From positions 62,001 through 126,000 of the forward strand of contig NZ_VUYU01000003.1 of NCBI RefSeq assembly GCF_011682065.1: a stretch of 64,000 nucleotides of DNA, written 5' to 3'. A program made the translations under genes and the position numbers. Position 1 is the stretch's first letter. Each line of letters begins with the position of its first letter. This document shows positions 16,026 through 24,319 of this stretch, one piece after another. This DNA comes from Massilia rubra (GTDB lineage Bacteria; Pseudomonadota; Gammaproteobacteria; Burkholderiales; Burkholderiaceae_D). Under the pieces are notes generated by a model. It searched no databases and had not been told where the DNA came from. It saw only the letters and a list, made by a program, of their open reading frames with translations.

Positions 16026-17906
16026 ATGCAAGCACGCATCAGGATCGCCGTCATCGCGCTGGGCGCCACCGTGCTGGTGCTGGGCAGCGCCGTGGGCATC
16101 GTGGCGGCGCGCTTCGACCCGAACGCCTACAAGAGCGCCATCGTCGAGCGGGTACACGAAAAGACCCGGCGCACGCTGACCATCGGCGGCGATATCCGGC
16201 TGGCGCTGTATCCGCGCCTGGGCGTGAACCTGGGCAAGGCGAGCCTGTCGGAACTGGGGGGCAAGGGCGAATTCGCCGCACTCGACAGCGTGCGCCTGTC
16301 GTTCGCGCTGATGCCGCTGCTGCTGCGCCAGGAAGTCGTGGTCGACCGCATCGAACTGCGCGGCATGCGCGCCACCCTGGTGCGCCAGATCGATGGCAGC
16401 ATGAATATCGACGACCTGACCGCCGCGCGCGTCAAACATCCCGGCCAGCAGGCGGGCGCGGCCGGCAATGCCGGCGCCGGCCCGGCCAAGGTCCGCTTCG
16501 CGGTCGACAGCATCCGGGTCGACAACGCCCACCTGCGCTTCGACGACCGCAAGGCTGGGCGCGTGTTCGACATCGCCCGCCTGAACATCGATTCCGGGCC
16601 GATCGCGCACGGGGTGCCGAGCCGGGTTGCGCTATCGGCCAATATCGGCGTCGACAAGCCGGCGCTCAACACCGTGCTCATTTTCGAAAGCGGCTTTTCG
16701 CTCGACCGCGACACGCGCCGGGTGGCGATGACCGAGCTCGACGCCAATCTCGACCTGTCGAGCCGGGCCGGTATCGAGTCGCGCGCCAAATTGAAAGGCA
16801 GCATCGAGATCGACTTCGGCAAGGAAGCGATCGCCGCCGCGCTCAAAGGCAAGATCGACGACAGCACCGTGAGCGGCAAAGGCGCGCTGCGCGGCGGCCT
16901 GCTGCAGCTCGACATCGATATCGACCGGGTCGACCTGGCGCGCTACCGCGCCCGCACGGGGACGGTGGAGGTGGCGCCGGCTAGCGCATCGGCGACCGCG
17001 GCGGCTAGCGCGTCGGCTGTCGATACGGCAGGCGCCAGCGCGCCGGACCAGCCCATCGACCTGTCGGCGCTGGCCCGCCTGCGCGCCAGCGGCACCTTGC
17101 AAGTGGGCGAGCTGACCGTGGGCGGCCTGCGCGCCGCGAACGTGCATGCGGTGTTGCTGGCCGACGCAGGCAAGACCACCATCAAGCCGCTCTCGGCCAC
17201 GCTGTACGGCGGCAACGGCACCGGCGCGCTGAGCATCGATTTCACGGACGACGCCGACACCCCGCGCATGACGCTGGTGCAAGACTTGCGCGGCATCTCG
17301 CTCGGCCCCCTGTTGCTAGACGCCACCGGCAAGACGCCACTGAGCGGCCGTGGCGACGTCCAGCTCGACCTGGACACGCGCGGCGCCAGCACCACGGCCC
17401 TGCGCGAAGCGCTCGCAGGCACGGCGGCGCTGCGCCTGCGCGACGGCGTCATCGCCGGCATCGACCTGGGCCGGCTGGTGCGCGAGGCCAAGGCGGCCGC
17501 CGGCGTGGGCAGCGAGGCGGAGTCGACCGGCTTTGGCGAACTGAGCGCGAGTTTCCGCATCGAGCGCGGCGTTGCCCAGAATACCGATTTGACTGCGAGC
17601 ACGGCGCTGCTGCGCATTGGCGGCGAAGGCCAGCTCGACCTCGCGCACGCCACCATCGATGCCCGCTTGCGTTGCACGGTGATACCAGGCCTGGCCGGCC
17701 AGGAGGGTCCCGCCATCGGCGCCTTGGGCGGGCTGACGGTACCGGTCGCGCTCAGCGGCCCGCTGGCGCAGATGACGTGGCAGGTCGATGTGGCCGCGCT
17801 CGGCAACGAAGCGGCGCAAAAGACAGGCGCCAGCATCCCAACTGGCGGCAAGGAAAAACTGAAAGACCGCGTCAAGGACGCGCTCGGCGGGCTGTTTCCC
17901 CGTTGA
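16026..17906 (+). CDS. AsmA family protein
   Basis: 626 residues with an N-terminal membrane anchor (IAVIALGATVLVLGSAVGIV), then the AsmA start FDPNAYKSAIVERVHEKTRR and TLTIGGDIRLALYPRLGVNL, and the conserved IDGSMNIDDL. The C-terminal third has the usual AsmA block (GRGDVQLDLDTRGAS, LRDGVIAGIDLGRLVREAK, LSASFRIERGVAQNTDL). AsmA proteins are periplasmic bridge-like proteins of the VPS13/TamB type linked to lipid transport and outer-membrane integrity. An Ala/Ser/Thr-rich linker lies around 315-345. ATG 16026 is preferred over 15987 because it directly precedes the anchor. Confidence 0.88.
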   Translation: MQARIRIAVIALGATVLVLGSAVGIVAARFDPNAYKSAIVERVHEKTRRTLTIGGDIRLALYPRLGVNLGKASLSELGGKGEFAALDSVRLSFALMPLLLRQEVVVDRIELRGMRATLVRQIDGSMNIDDLTAARVKHPGQQAGAAGNAGAGPAKVRFAVDSIRVDNAHLRFDDRKAGRVFDIARLNIDSGPIAHGVPSRVALSANIGVDKPALNTVLIFESGFSLDRDTRRVAMTELDANLDLSSRAGIESRAKLKGSIEIDFGKEAIAAALKGKIDDSTVSGKGALRGGLLQLDIDIDRVDLARYRARTGTVEVAPASASATAAASASAVDTAGASAPDQPIDLSALARLRASGTLQVGELTVGGLRAANVHAVLLADAGKTTIKPLSATLYGGNGTGALSIDFTDDADTPRMTLVQDLRGISLGPLLLDATGKTPLSGRGDVQLDLDTRGASTTALREALAGTAALRLRDGVIAGIDLGRLVREAKAAAGVGSEAESTGFGELSASFRIERGVAQNTDLTASTALLRIGGEGQLDLAHATIDARLRCTVIPGLAGQEGPAIGALGGLTVPVALSGPLAQMTWQVDVAALGNEAAQKTGASIPTGGKEKLKDRVKDALGGLFPR

Positions 17907-18020
17907 ACGTGGCGGGCACGCTACAGCGCCCCCTTTTGTTGAGCAAACCTGTGCCGTCGAGGTCGCCTTTGGGCTAGCGTCGGAGATAGCAAACCCCTTG
18001 CAAACTCATCGGGAGGATCT

Positions 18021-18839
18021 ATGTTCGGCAGCACAGTCCTTGAAGTGGCGGTTGGCCTGACCTTTTGCTACGCGACAGTGGCATTAATTGTCAGCACGGT
18101 GCAGGAAGCGCTGGCGTCGGCGCTGAAACTGCGCGCACGCGGGCTGCTCGAAGGCATCAAGAGCATGCTCAACGATCCGGATTTCACCGCCCTGGCGCGC
18201 ACCCTGTACGCGCACGCGCTGGTCAATCCGCACGGCAACCCGGCCCAGCCGGGGCAGGAACACATCGGCGCCAAGCCGTCCTACATCAAGCCCGAGCATT
18301 TCGCGATCGCCCTGATCGACGCGGTGCAGTCGATTCCGGGCGACTACGACCAGCTCGGGCGCGACATCGACGCCCTCCCGGACCCGCAAATCAAGCGTGC
18401 GCTGCAGAGCATCTACCAGCGCGCCGGGGGCGACATGGCGCGTTTCCAGGCCTCGGTGGAAAGCTGGTTCGACAGCGCGATGGAACGCGTGTCGGGCGTC
18501 TACAAGCGGCGTTCGATGATGATCAGCGTGTTGCTGTCGCTGCTGCTGGCGGCGCTGTTCAACATCGACAGCATCCACCTGTTCCGCACGCTGTGGGCGC
18601 ACCCCTCGCTGGCGGCCCAGATTGGCGCGGCCCCGGCCACGCTGAACCCGCAGGCGCTGCAGATGCTGTGGGCCTTGCCGATTGGCTGGGAACAATTTCC
18701 ACCGGCCCTGAACCGACAGTTCGCACTCAGTGTCGCCGGCTGGGCGCTGACCGCCTCGACAGCCTTGTTCGGCGCCCCGTTCTGGTTCGACCTGATGAAG
18801 CGCACGGTCCAGATACGCGGCACCGGGCCGAAGCCATAG
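18021..18839 (+). CDS. Membrane protein of unknown function
   Basis: 272 residues with an N-terminal span (VAVGLTFCYATVALIVSTVQ), a cytoplasmic or periplasmic helical section of about 130 residues (IALIDAVQSIPGDYDQLGRD), then two further spans near 165-185 (MMISVLLSLLLAALFN) and 230-250 (FALSVAGWALTASTALFGAP). A GGGAGGA ribosome-binding site precedes the ATG. No family recognised with confidence. Its last nine codons and stop are part of a 192-bp segment duplicated 614 bp downstream. Confidence 0.72.
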   Translation: MFGSTVLEVAVGLTFCYATVALIVSTVQEALASALKLRARGLLEGIKSMLNDPDFTALARTLYAHALVNPHGNPAQPGQEHIGAKPSYIKPEHFAIALIDAVQSIPGDYDQLGRDIDALPDPQIKRALQSIYQRAGGDMARFQASVESWFDSAMERVSGVYKRRSMMISVLLSLLLAALFNIDSIHLFRTLWAHPSLAAQIGAAPATLNPQALQMLWALPIGWEQFPPALNRQFALSVAGWALTASTALFGAPFWFDLMKRTVQIRGTGPKP

Positions 18840-19002
18840 GGCCGGCGCCAGCCCCGCTGCCTGGACGTGTCAGGCCGGGCGGTGGGCGTCGACCAGAATG
18901 GTGGAGACGGAAAAATGCGGTACGCGTTCGGGCCATTCGTCATGCGGCCCGAACCAGCGCGCTTCGATGATTTCGCTCGGGTCGACCTGGATCTCGCCGT
19001 CG
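18811..19002. repeat. Direct repeat copy 1 (duplicated convergent gene junction)
   Basis: This 192-bp segment holds the last codons of the membrane protein gene and, on the other strand, a dead 3' fragment of nudC (about 44 codons). It matches 19425-19616 with about five mismatches. The similarity stops abruptly at 19002, where palindromic repeat sequence begins. Confidence 0.92.
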
Positions 19003-19424
19003 CGGCCCCGGTGTCGCCCCGGTGTCGTCGCCCCGGTGTCAGGTCTGACTCGCCCCGGTGTCAGGTCTGACATTCCGACACGGTCTCATCGGTGCAGCCC
19101 CGGTGTCAGGTCTCTTAAGCAAACACCATAAGGACAGCGGTTTTCATATCTGCCAGTTATATAAGGTGCTTGCTTCGGCGCGATTTTCGGCGCACCCCGC
19201 CGATTACTGCGCTGACATTCAGACACCAGCTGAACATTGCAAACCAGCGGTTCCTGTTTTTACAGATGGGGTCGTGTCCGAATGTCAGACCTGACACCCA
19301 CGGGTCAAGCGGTTCCTGTTTTTACAGATGGGGTCGTGTCCGAATGTCAGACCTGACACCCACGGGTCAGATGGGGTCGTGTCCGAATGTCAGACCTGAC
19401 ACCCACGGTACTGACACCCACGGT
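19003..19424. repeat. Cluster of palindromic GGTCTGAC/GTCAGACC repeats
   Basis: The 422 bp between the two junction copies. One complete 25-bp unit on the plus strand lies at 19058-19082 (GTGTCAGGTCTGACATTCCG and on), with partial units at 19031-19049 and 19100-19113. Three complete units in the opposite orientation start at 19273, 19335 and 19378. The first two are embedded in a larger 62-bp unit beginning GCGGTTCCTGTTTTTACAGA. No ORF of interest. Confidence 0.88.
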
Positions 19425-19616
19425 AGATACGCGGCACCGGGCCGAAGCCATAGGGCCGGCGCCAGCCCCGCTGCCTGGACTTGTCAGGCCGGACGGTGGG
19501 CGTCGACCAGGATGGTGGAGACGGAAAAATGCGGCACGCGTTCGGGCCATTCGTCATGCGGCCCGAACCAGCGCGCTTCGATGATTTCGCTCGGGTCGAC
19601 CCGGATCTCGCCGTCG
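19425..19616. repeat. Direct repeat copy 2 (duplicated convergent gene junction)
   Basis: This copy contains the real 3' end of nudC (minus strand) and a dead plus-strand fragment encoding the last residues (IRGTGPKP) of the membrane protein. Paired with 18811-19002. Confidence 0.92.
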
Positions 19617-20296
19617 AGATAATCGGCGGTGAAGGCAATCATCAGGGAATGCGGAAACGGCCACGACTGGCTGGAAAAATACTGCAGGTTGTGGACCCGC
19701 AAGCCGACTTCTTCGAACACCTCGCGGTGCACCGCTTCTTCCACCGATTCTCCCGCTTCAAGGAAACCGGCCAGCGGCGTGAAGCGCTTGGCAGACGATG
19801 CGGTGTGCAATGCCAGCAAGACATGGTCGCCCTTGCGGATCAGCACCATCATCGCCGGCGAAATGCGCGGATACGCCATCATCCCGCAGGCGCCGCACAC
19901 ATAGCAGCGCTCGCCCGCCTTGAGCTGCATCGGCTGGGCGCAGGCGCCGCAGAACCGGTGCGTGCGCGCCCATTCGGCAATCTGGCTGGCGCGACCCGCC
20001 ACACTGAGCAAGTCTTCATCGAGCGCGCCGAACAGCGAGCGCATGCTGCGCCAGGCGTAACCCGGCAAGGCCAGCTCCTCATTGTCGCACCAGAATGTCT
20101 GGCAATAACGCTCTCCCAACAGGCCAACCGGATGGGGTGCGCCGGCCAGATTCAGCCGCACCAGCTCGTCTGCGCAAGGCATGGCCAGATCCGCCTCGCG
20201 CAGCAACAGGCGGCTGCCGTGGAACACAAACGTGAGCGGGTCAGGATGGGATTGCGCCGTAATCAGCGGCGTAAAAGACGAGGGCATTTGCAGCAT
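19484..20296 (-). CDS. nudC: NAD+ diphosphatase NudC
   Basis: 270 residues. It hydrolyses NAD(H) to NMN(H) and AMP and removes NAD caps from RNA in characterised NudC enzymes. Zinc ribbon C116/C119 and C134/C137; Nudix box at 177-199 (GFLEAGESVEEAVHREVFEE and on). The NudC-specific SQPWPFPxS motif appears as SQSWPFPHS, with Ser replacing the first Pro. Start ATG 20296 is preceded by AAGG at eight bases; upstream ATG 20383 is less likely, and 20287 is an alternative. The 3' end lies in a duplicated segment, with a truncated second copy at 18840-19002. Confidence 0.92.
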   Translation of the reverse strand: MLQMPSSFTPLITAQSHPDPLTFVFHGSRLLLREADLAMPCADELVRLNLAGAPHPVGLLGERYCQTFWCDNEELALPGYAWRSMRSLFGALDEDLLSVAGRASQIAEWARTHRFCGACAQPMQLKAGERCYVCGACGMMAYPRISPAMMVLIRKGDHVLLALHTASSAKRFTPLAGFLEAGESVEEAVHREVFEEVGLRVHNLQYFSSQSWPFPHSLMIAFTADYLDGEIRVDPSEIIEARWFGPHDEWPERVPHFSVSTILVDAHRPA

Positions 20297-20509
20297 GCGG
20301 CCAACCTTGGATGTTGTGGACTGCAGGCAGCATACCGCATTTTCAAAGCACAGATTGCGCGGCCATGGTGATGTCACCCGCACCGGATACGATCTGCATC
20401 AAGCCGCTGCGCGCCGCGCTGAACGCAAACGCGCGCGCTGTGTCCTATCCCTGGTACGAACGGCGCCGCGCGACGGCGGCACAGACACTCCCATGAATGA
20501 CGCCGGGCC

Positions 20510-21511
20510 ATGACATCTTCCTGGTTACACCAGCACGACAGCAACAGCGTAGTCATTTTCCGCGCGCTCCAGCTTGGCGATATGCTGTGCGCGGTGCCGG
20601 CCCTGCGCGCCTTGCGCGCGGCCATGCCACGAGCGCGCATCAGCCTGGTCGGCCTGCCCTGGGCGGACCAGTTCGCCAACCGCTTCAGGCGCTATATCGA
20701 CGAGTTCATCGCGTTTCCCGGTCACGAAGCGTTTCCCGAACAAGCGGCCAGGCTCGACCAGCTGCATGACTTTTACGCGGGCATGCGTGCGCGCCGCTTC
20801 GACCTGGCGCTGCAGATGCACGGCAATGGCCAGTACAGCAACGCCGTGGTGCGGGCCTTCGGCGCGCGCGCGATGGCGGGCTTCGGAGCGGTTGCGGGCG
20901 GCGAGGATGAATGCCTGATTCGTTTTCCGGAAACCGGGGCGGAGCCGCTGCGGCTGCTGGAGCTGACCACCGGGCTCGGTGCGCCGGCCTGCGGTCCGCA
21001 GCTCGAATTTCCGATCACCGAGGCGGACGAGCGGGAGCTCGAAGCGAGCGGCGTCACGCGCGCCCTGGCGCCGGGCAGCTACGTGTGCATTCATCCCGGC
21101 GCGCGCTCGGCCGACAAGTGCTGGCCGGCCGCACGATTTGCGGCAGTGGCGGACCAGCTTGCGATCGGGCCGGGGCTCACCACGGTGCTGACCGGCTCGC
21201 CCGCCGAGGCGCCGCTGACGGCTGCCGTGGGGCGCCTGATGCGGCGCGCACCGGTCGATGCGGCCGGGCCGCTGTCGATCGGCGCCATGGCGGCCTTGAT
21301 GAGCCACGCGCGCCTGCTGATTTGTAACGATACGGGGGTGTCTCATATTGCGGCCGGACTCGGGCTGCGCAGCGTGGTTATCTTCAGCAAGGCCGATATC
21401 CGCCGCTGGGCGCCGCTCGACCAGCAATTGCACCGTTGCCTGTGGGACCCGTTCGGCGAGCAGGCCCAGACCGTGATCGATCAGGCAAGGGCCTTGCTGA
21501 TGCTGCGGTAA
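20510..21511 (+). CDS. Glycosyltransferase family 9 (heptosyltransferase-like)
   Basis: 333 residues with the GT9 pattern: VVIFRALQLGDMLCAVPALR at the N-terminus, YVCIHPGARSADKCWPAARF at the start of the nucleotide-binding half, and LLICNDTGVSHIAAGLG (the D-TG-xxH motif) near 270-285. GT9 enzymes transfer heptose or related sugars onto lipopolysaccharide core or other glycans in the cytoplasm. It converges on another GT9 gene. The start ATG 20510 has no good ribosome-binding site. Confidence 0.87.
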   Translation: MTSSWLHQHDSNSVVIFRALQLGDMLCAVPALRALRAAMPRARISLVGLPWADQFANRFRRYIDEFIAFPGHEAFPEQAARLDQLHDFYAGMRARRFDLALQMHGNGQYSNAVVRAFGARAMAGFGAVAGGEDECLIRFPETGAEPLRLLELTTGLGAPACGPQLEFPITEADERELEASGVTRALAPGSYVCIHPGARSADKCWPAARFAAVADQLAIGPGLTTVLTGSPAEAPLTAAVGRLMRRAPVDAAGPLSIGAMAALMSHARLLICNDTGVSHIAAGLGLRSVVIFSKADIRRWAPLDQQLHRCLWDPFGEQAQTVIDQARALLMLR

Positions 21512-21561
21512 GCGCAGGCAGACGGGCTTGCATCTGCATGCAGCGCAATGGTGTGCGTTGG

Positions 21562-21594
21562 TGTACACGTCATGTACACGTCATGTACACGTCA
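21562..21594. repeat. Tandem 11-bp repeat
   Basis: Three perfect head-to-tail copies of TGTACACGTCA in the 120-bp gap between two convergent GT9 genes. Confidence 0.9.
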
Positions 21595-21631
21595 GCTTCG
21601 CCTATTGGCGCCAAAGGTTCATGGTTGCCTG

Positions 21632-22750
21632 TCACCCCCTGGCGGTTCGCGCCGCCCCGTCGTTCGCGCGCCAATCCACGCTACCTCCTTCACGCAGCAA
21701 CTCAAGCGCCAGCGCATTGACCTCCTCCTGCGTCACGTCGTCGACAAAGCTGGCGTCGTGCGCACAGCGCCGCTGAATGTTCTCTTCGCCGCAGACCGCA
21801 CAATGCACCCGCAGCGACACCGCCGCGCGATGGCCTTCCTGCCTGAGCGGCCCGGATTCGATCAGGTTGGTCAGCCAGTAAATGCCGACGGCGGGCGTGC
21901 CGATCGCCAGCGCCAGGTGCAGCGGGCCGGTATCGTTCGATACCACCAGCGCACTGCGCGCCAGTATCCCGCACAGCGCACCGAGCGAGGCCTTGCCACT
22001 CAGATCGATCGGCGGATAACGCATTGCCGCCACGAGCTCGCGCGCCAGCGCCGCCTCCTGCGCGTTGCCATTGACCGCCACCAGCGCGCCCTCCCGCGCC
22101 AGCAGGTCGCCGAGCGCTGCGAAACGCCGCACCGGCCAGCGCCGGCGCGGGTCGGTCGCGCCCGGCTGCAGCAGGACCAGCGGCCGCGCGCTCCCACGTG
22201 GCAGCAGGCGCGCCGCCTGCGCCAGGTCGTCTTCGGTGACGTGCAACTCGCGCCGCATCGGCCACGCCGCCGCACCGGCCAGGGCGGCCACTTCCAGCAA
22301 TTGCAAACGCCGGTTGACCAATCCTTCGTGGCGGACGTTGCGGTCGAGCGGCTCGGCGTCGGCCGTGCACATGCCCACGGCGAGGCGCGCGCCAAGACGA
22401 CGGACGAAGGGATTGGCATGGCGTCCGCCACCGAACAACTGCACGGCAAGATCGATTCTTGCGGCGCGCAGCGTTTCCACGAAAACGTCGGCGGCACGCG
22501 GGTCGGCTTCTCCCTGCATGCTCATGCCGGCGGTCGGCGGCATGACCGACACCGCATCGACCGGGCCCGGCCGCCCTTGCAGGAATGCCGCATGCCACGC
22601 AAGGCCGATGTACACCACGTGCGCCGCCGGATAACACTGCCTGAGCGCATGCAAGGCCGGCAGGCAGAACACAAAATCGCCCAGCGCGTTGGGACGCAGC
22701 ACGGCAATGGTGCGCACGTCGGCCAGCGGGGCGCGCTCCACGCCGCTCAT
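21632..22750 (-). CDS. Glycosyltransferase family 9 (heptosyltransferase-like)
   Basis: 372 residues. GT9 signatures: IAVLRPNALGDFVFCLPALH, LVLLQPGATDPRRRWPVRRF, and LVVSNDTGPLHLALAIGTPA. A Cys cluster in the C-terminal part (VHCAVCGEENIQRRCAHD) is found in several GT9 proteins. The start ATG 22750 overlaps the stop of the GT2 gene (ATGA); a longer frame exists upstream but lies inside that gene. It is the last gene of a DUF4254-GT2-GT9 operon probably concerned with cell-surface glycan synthesis. Confidence 0.87.
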   Translation of the reverse strand: MSGVERAPLADVRTIAVLRPNALGDFVFCLPALHALRQCYPAAHVVYIGLAWHAAFLQGRPGPVDAVSVMPPTAGMSMQGEADPRAADVFVETLRAARIDLAVQLFGGGRHANPFVRRLGARLAVGMCTADAEPLDRNVRHEGLVNRRLQLLEVAALAGAAAWPMRRELHVTEDDLAQAARLLPRGSARPLVLLQPGATDPRRRWPVRRFAALGDLLAREGALVAVNGNAQEAALARELVAAMRYPPIDLSGKASLGALCGILARSALVVSNDTGPLHLALAIGTPAVGIYWLTNLIESGPLRQEGHRAAVSLRVHCAVCGEENIQRRCAHDASFVDDVTQEEVNALALELLREGGSVDWRANDGAARTARG

Positions 22751-23553
22751 GGCAGCACCCTGGGCGCATCGACCCGGCGCGACACCACCGTGGTCGGCAA
22801 TTCCATATGATAGGCGCCCGATGGAATGATGCCGCAGCCGCCAGAGCGCGCCATCACGCGCAGTTGTGCCAGCACATCTTCGCCGCAGTGGTCCGGCGGC
22901 AGCACGCTCCAAAAATCGAAGCCGCCGGCCGCGCGCAGTTTTTCCGTATCAAACAAAACGCAGCCGCCGATCCATGCGACCCGGTACGCGCGCGTGGCGT
23001 CGCGCCCGATGCCCAGCCGCCGTTGCACATGGAACAGGTTGGCCGCACTGTGCAGGTGATGCCGCTCCCACGCGCCGCCGCCCGGCGCAATTGTTTCCGG
23101 CTCCACCTGCCCGTCCCAGAAGTCGATGGCTTGCTGATGCGGCCGGAAGTCGTGCGCGTGGCTGAGCCCGTGCAAGGCGCTGCCGACGAAGCCGCAACGC
23201 TGTTGCCGCATGGTGCGCGCCATGCGTTCGACCAGGTCGCTTTCGATGATGACGTCGTCGTCGAGAAACAGGCAGTAAGGCGCCGTTACTTGCGCCAGCA
23301 AAAAAGCGCGCTGCTCGGCCATGCCGCGCCGTGGCAGGTGGCGCAGCAGGTCGACGCGCAACTCTTGCGCCGCCATGTAGCGCAGCACGGCGCGCACTTC
23401 GCCGCTGGCGGCGGCGCCCTCGCCATCGGACTGGTCGGAGACGACGATGCGCAAGTGGCGCTGCGTTTGCGCCGCCAGCGCCGTCAGCGTCACCGCCAGC
23501 GCCGCCGCGCGATTGCAGGTCGGTACCAGCACGTCGATGGCGTCGTCGCTCAT
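22747..23553 (-). CDS. Glycosyltransferase family 2
   Basis: 268 residues, GT-A fold: IDVLVPTCNRAAALAVTLTA at the N-terminus, YCLFLDDDVIIESDLVERM carrying the DDD metal/nucleotide site (about 97-99), and acceptor-side VAWIGGCVLFDTEKLRAAGG and PPDHCGEDV. Cytoplasmic and membrane-free. It overlaps both neighbours by 4 bases. Donor and acceptor sugars cannot be told from sequence; the GT9 partner suggests a lipopolysaccharide-type glycan. Confidence 0.87.
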   Translation of the reverse strand: MSDDAIDVLVPTCNRAAALAVTLTALAAQTQRHLRIVVSDQSDGEGAAASGEVRAVLRYMAAQELRVDLLRHLPRRGMAEQRAFLLAQVTAPYCLFLDDDVIIESDLVERMARTMRQQRCGFVGSALHGLSHAHDFRPHQQAIDFWDGQVEPETIAPGGGAWERHHLHSAANLFHVQRRLGIGRDATRAYRVAWIGGCVLFDTEKLRAAGGFDFWSVLPPDHCGEDVLAQLRVMARSGGCGIIPSGAYHMELPTTVVSRRVDAPRVLP

Positions 23554-24167
23554 GGCGCCGCCCCGCTGCCCTGCCGCGCGGGCGCCGCACCGTACAGCCA
23601 GGGATTGAGCGCGGGATCGTTGTACATCTTGAACTGGCGGTAGACCTTGAAGTAAGCAAGTCCGCCGGCGGCTTCGGCCAGCAGGCGATCAAGGCAGCAA
23701 GCCAGGTCGTGCCGCTGCGCCACCAGGCGCTGCAACTTGGCCGTGCAGGCGGCCACATGCTCCGCGCCCGCTTCGCTGCGCCGCGTCTGCGCGTGCATAT
23801 GAAAAATTTTGAGCGCGAGGATGGACAGCCGGTCGATCATGGCGCCCGCCGTCTCGCTGCTCAGGCGCGCGCCGGCGTGAAGCGTGATGCCGCCCAGCTG
23901 CGCCAGCAAGGCTTCGTCGATGAATTCGACCGCATCGTTGCGCAACTGGTTGTGCTGGTCGATCAGGCGCTTGCTGGCGGCAATGGCGGCGCTGCCGGCA
24001 TCGGTGCGGCGGGCGCGGTCTTCTTCATCCCACAGCAGGCGGTTGTGACGGTGATTGGACTCGATCCAGCGCCACAAGCGCGTGTTCGCCGGCACCGGCA
24101 AGCGGGCGTCGGCCAGCCTGGCGTCGTGCCACTGCACCAACGATACGGCGTCGACATGCTCGAGCAT
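23550..24167 (-). CDS. DUF4254 domain protein
   Basis: 205 residues, all-helical, with the DUF4254 pattern LWRWIESNHRHNRLLWDEED, RLIDQHNQLRNDAVEFIDE, and AGAMIDRLSILALKIFHMHA. The function is unknown; the family commonly sits in glycosyltransferase clusters of beta-proteobacteria and Bacteroidetes. The start ATG 24167 is supported by AAGGAGAG four bases upstream. First gene of the operon, coupled by ATGA overlap to the GT2 gene. Confidence 0.85.
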   Translation of the reverse strand: MLEHVDAVSLVQWHDARLADARLPVPANTRLWRWIESNHRHNRLLWDEEDRARRTDAGSAAIAASKRLIDQHNQLRNDAVEFIDEALLAQLGGITLHAGARLSSETAGAMIDRLSILALKIFHMHAQTRRSEAGAEHVAACTAKLQRLVAQRHDLACCLDRLLAEAAGGLAYFKVYRQFKMYNDPALNPWLYGAAPARQGSGAAP

Positions 24168-24319
24168 CGCACTCTCCTTGGGGAAAACACCCGGATGCCA
24201 GCGCAACCGTGTACAGCTTGGAGTGGTGCGGCGTGCGCGAAGTTCCGCGCGCCGGTTTAAGCGTCGTCAATGTCTCCTTTCAATGCCTGGCGCAGGTTCA
24301 CGCCAATCTGCCAGCCTTG

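Noticed and set aside
19003-19424. CRISPR-like array
   Set aside because: Repeat spacing is irregular, orientations are mixed and units are near-palindromes without unique spacers; no cas genes.
20493-20513. Short upstream ORF (MNDAGP) overlapping the GT9 start
   Set aside because: Six codons with no ribosome-binding site. The ATGA overlap is most likely chance, since a longer frame it belongs to is antisense to nudC.
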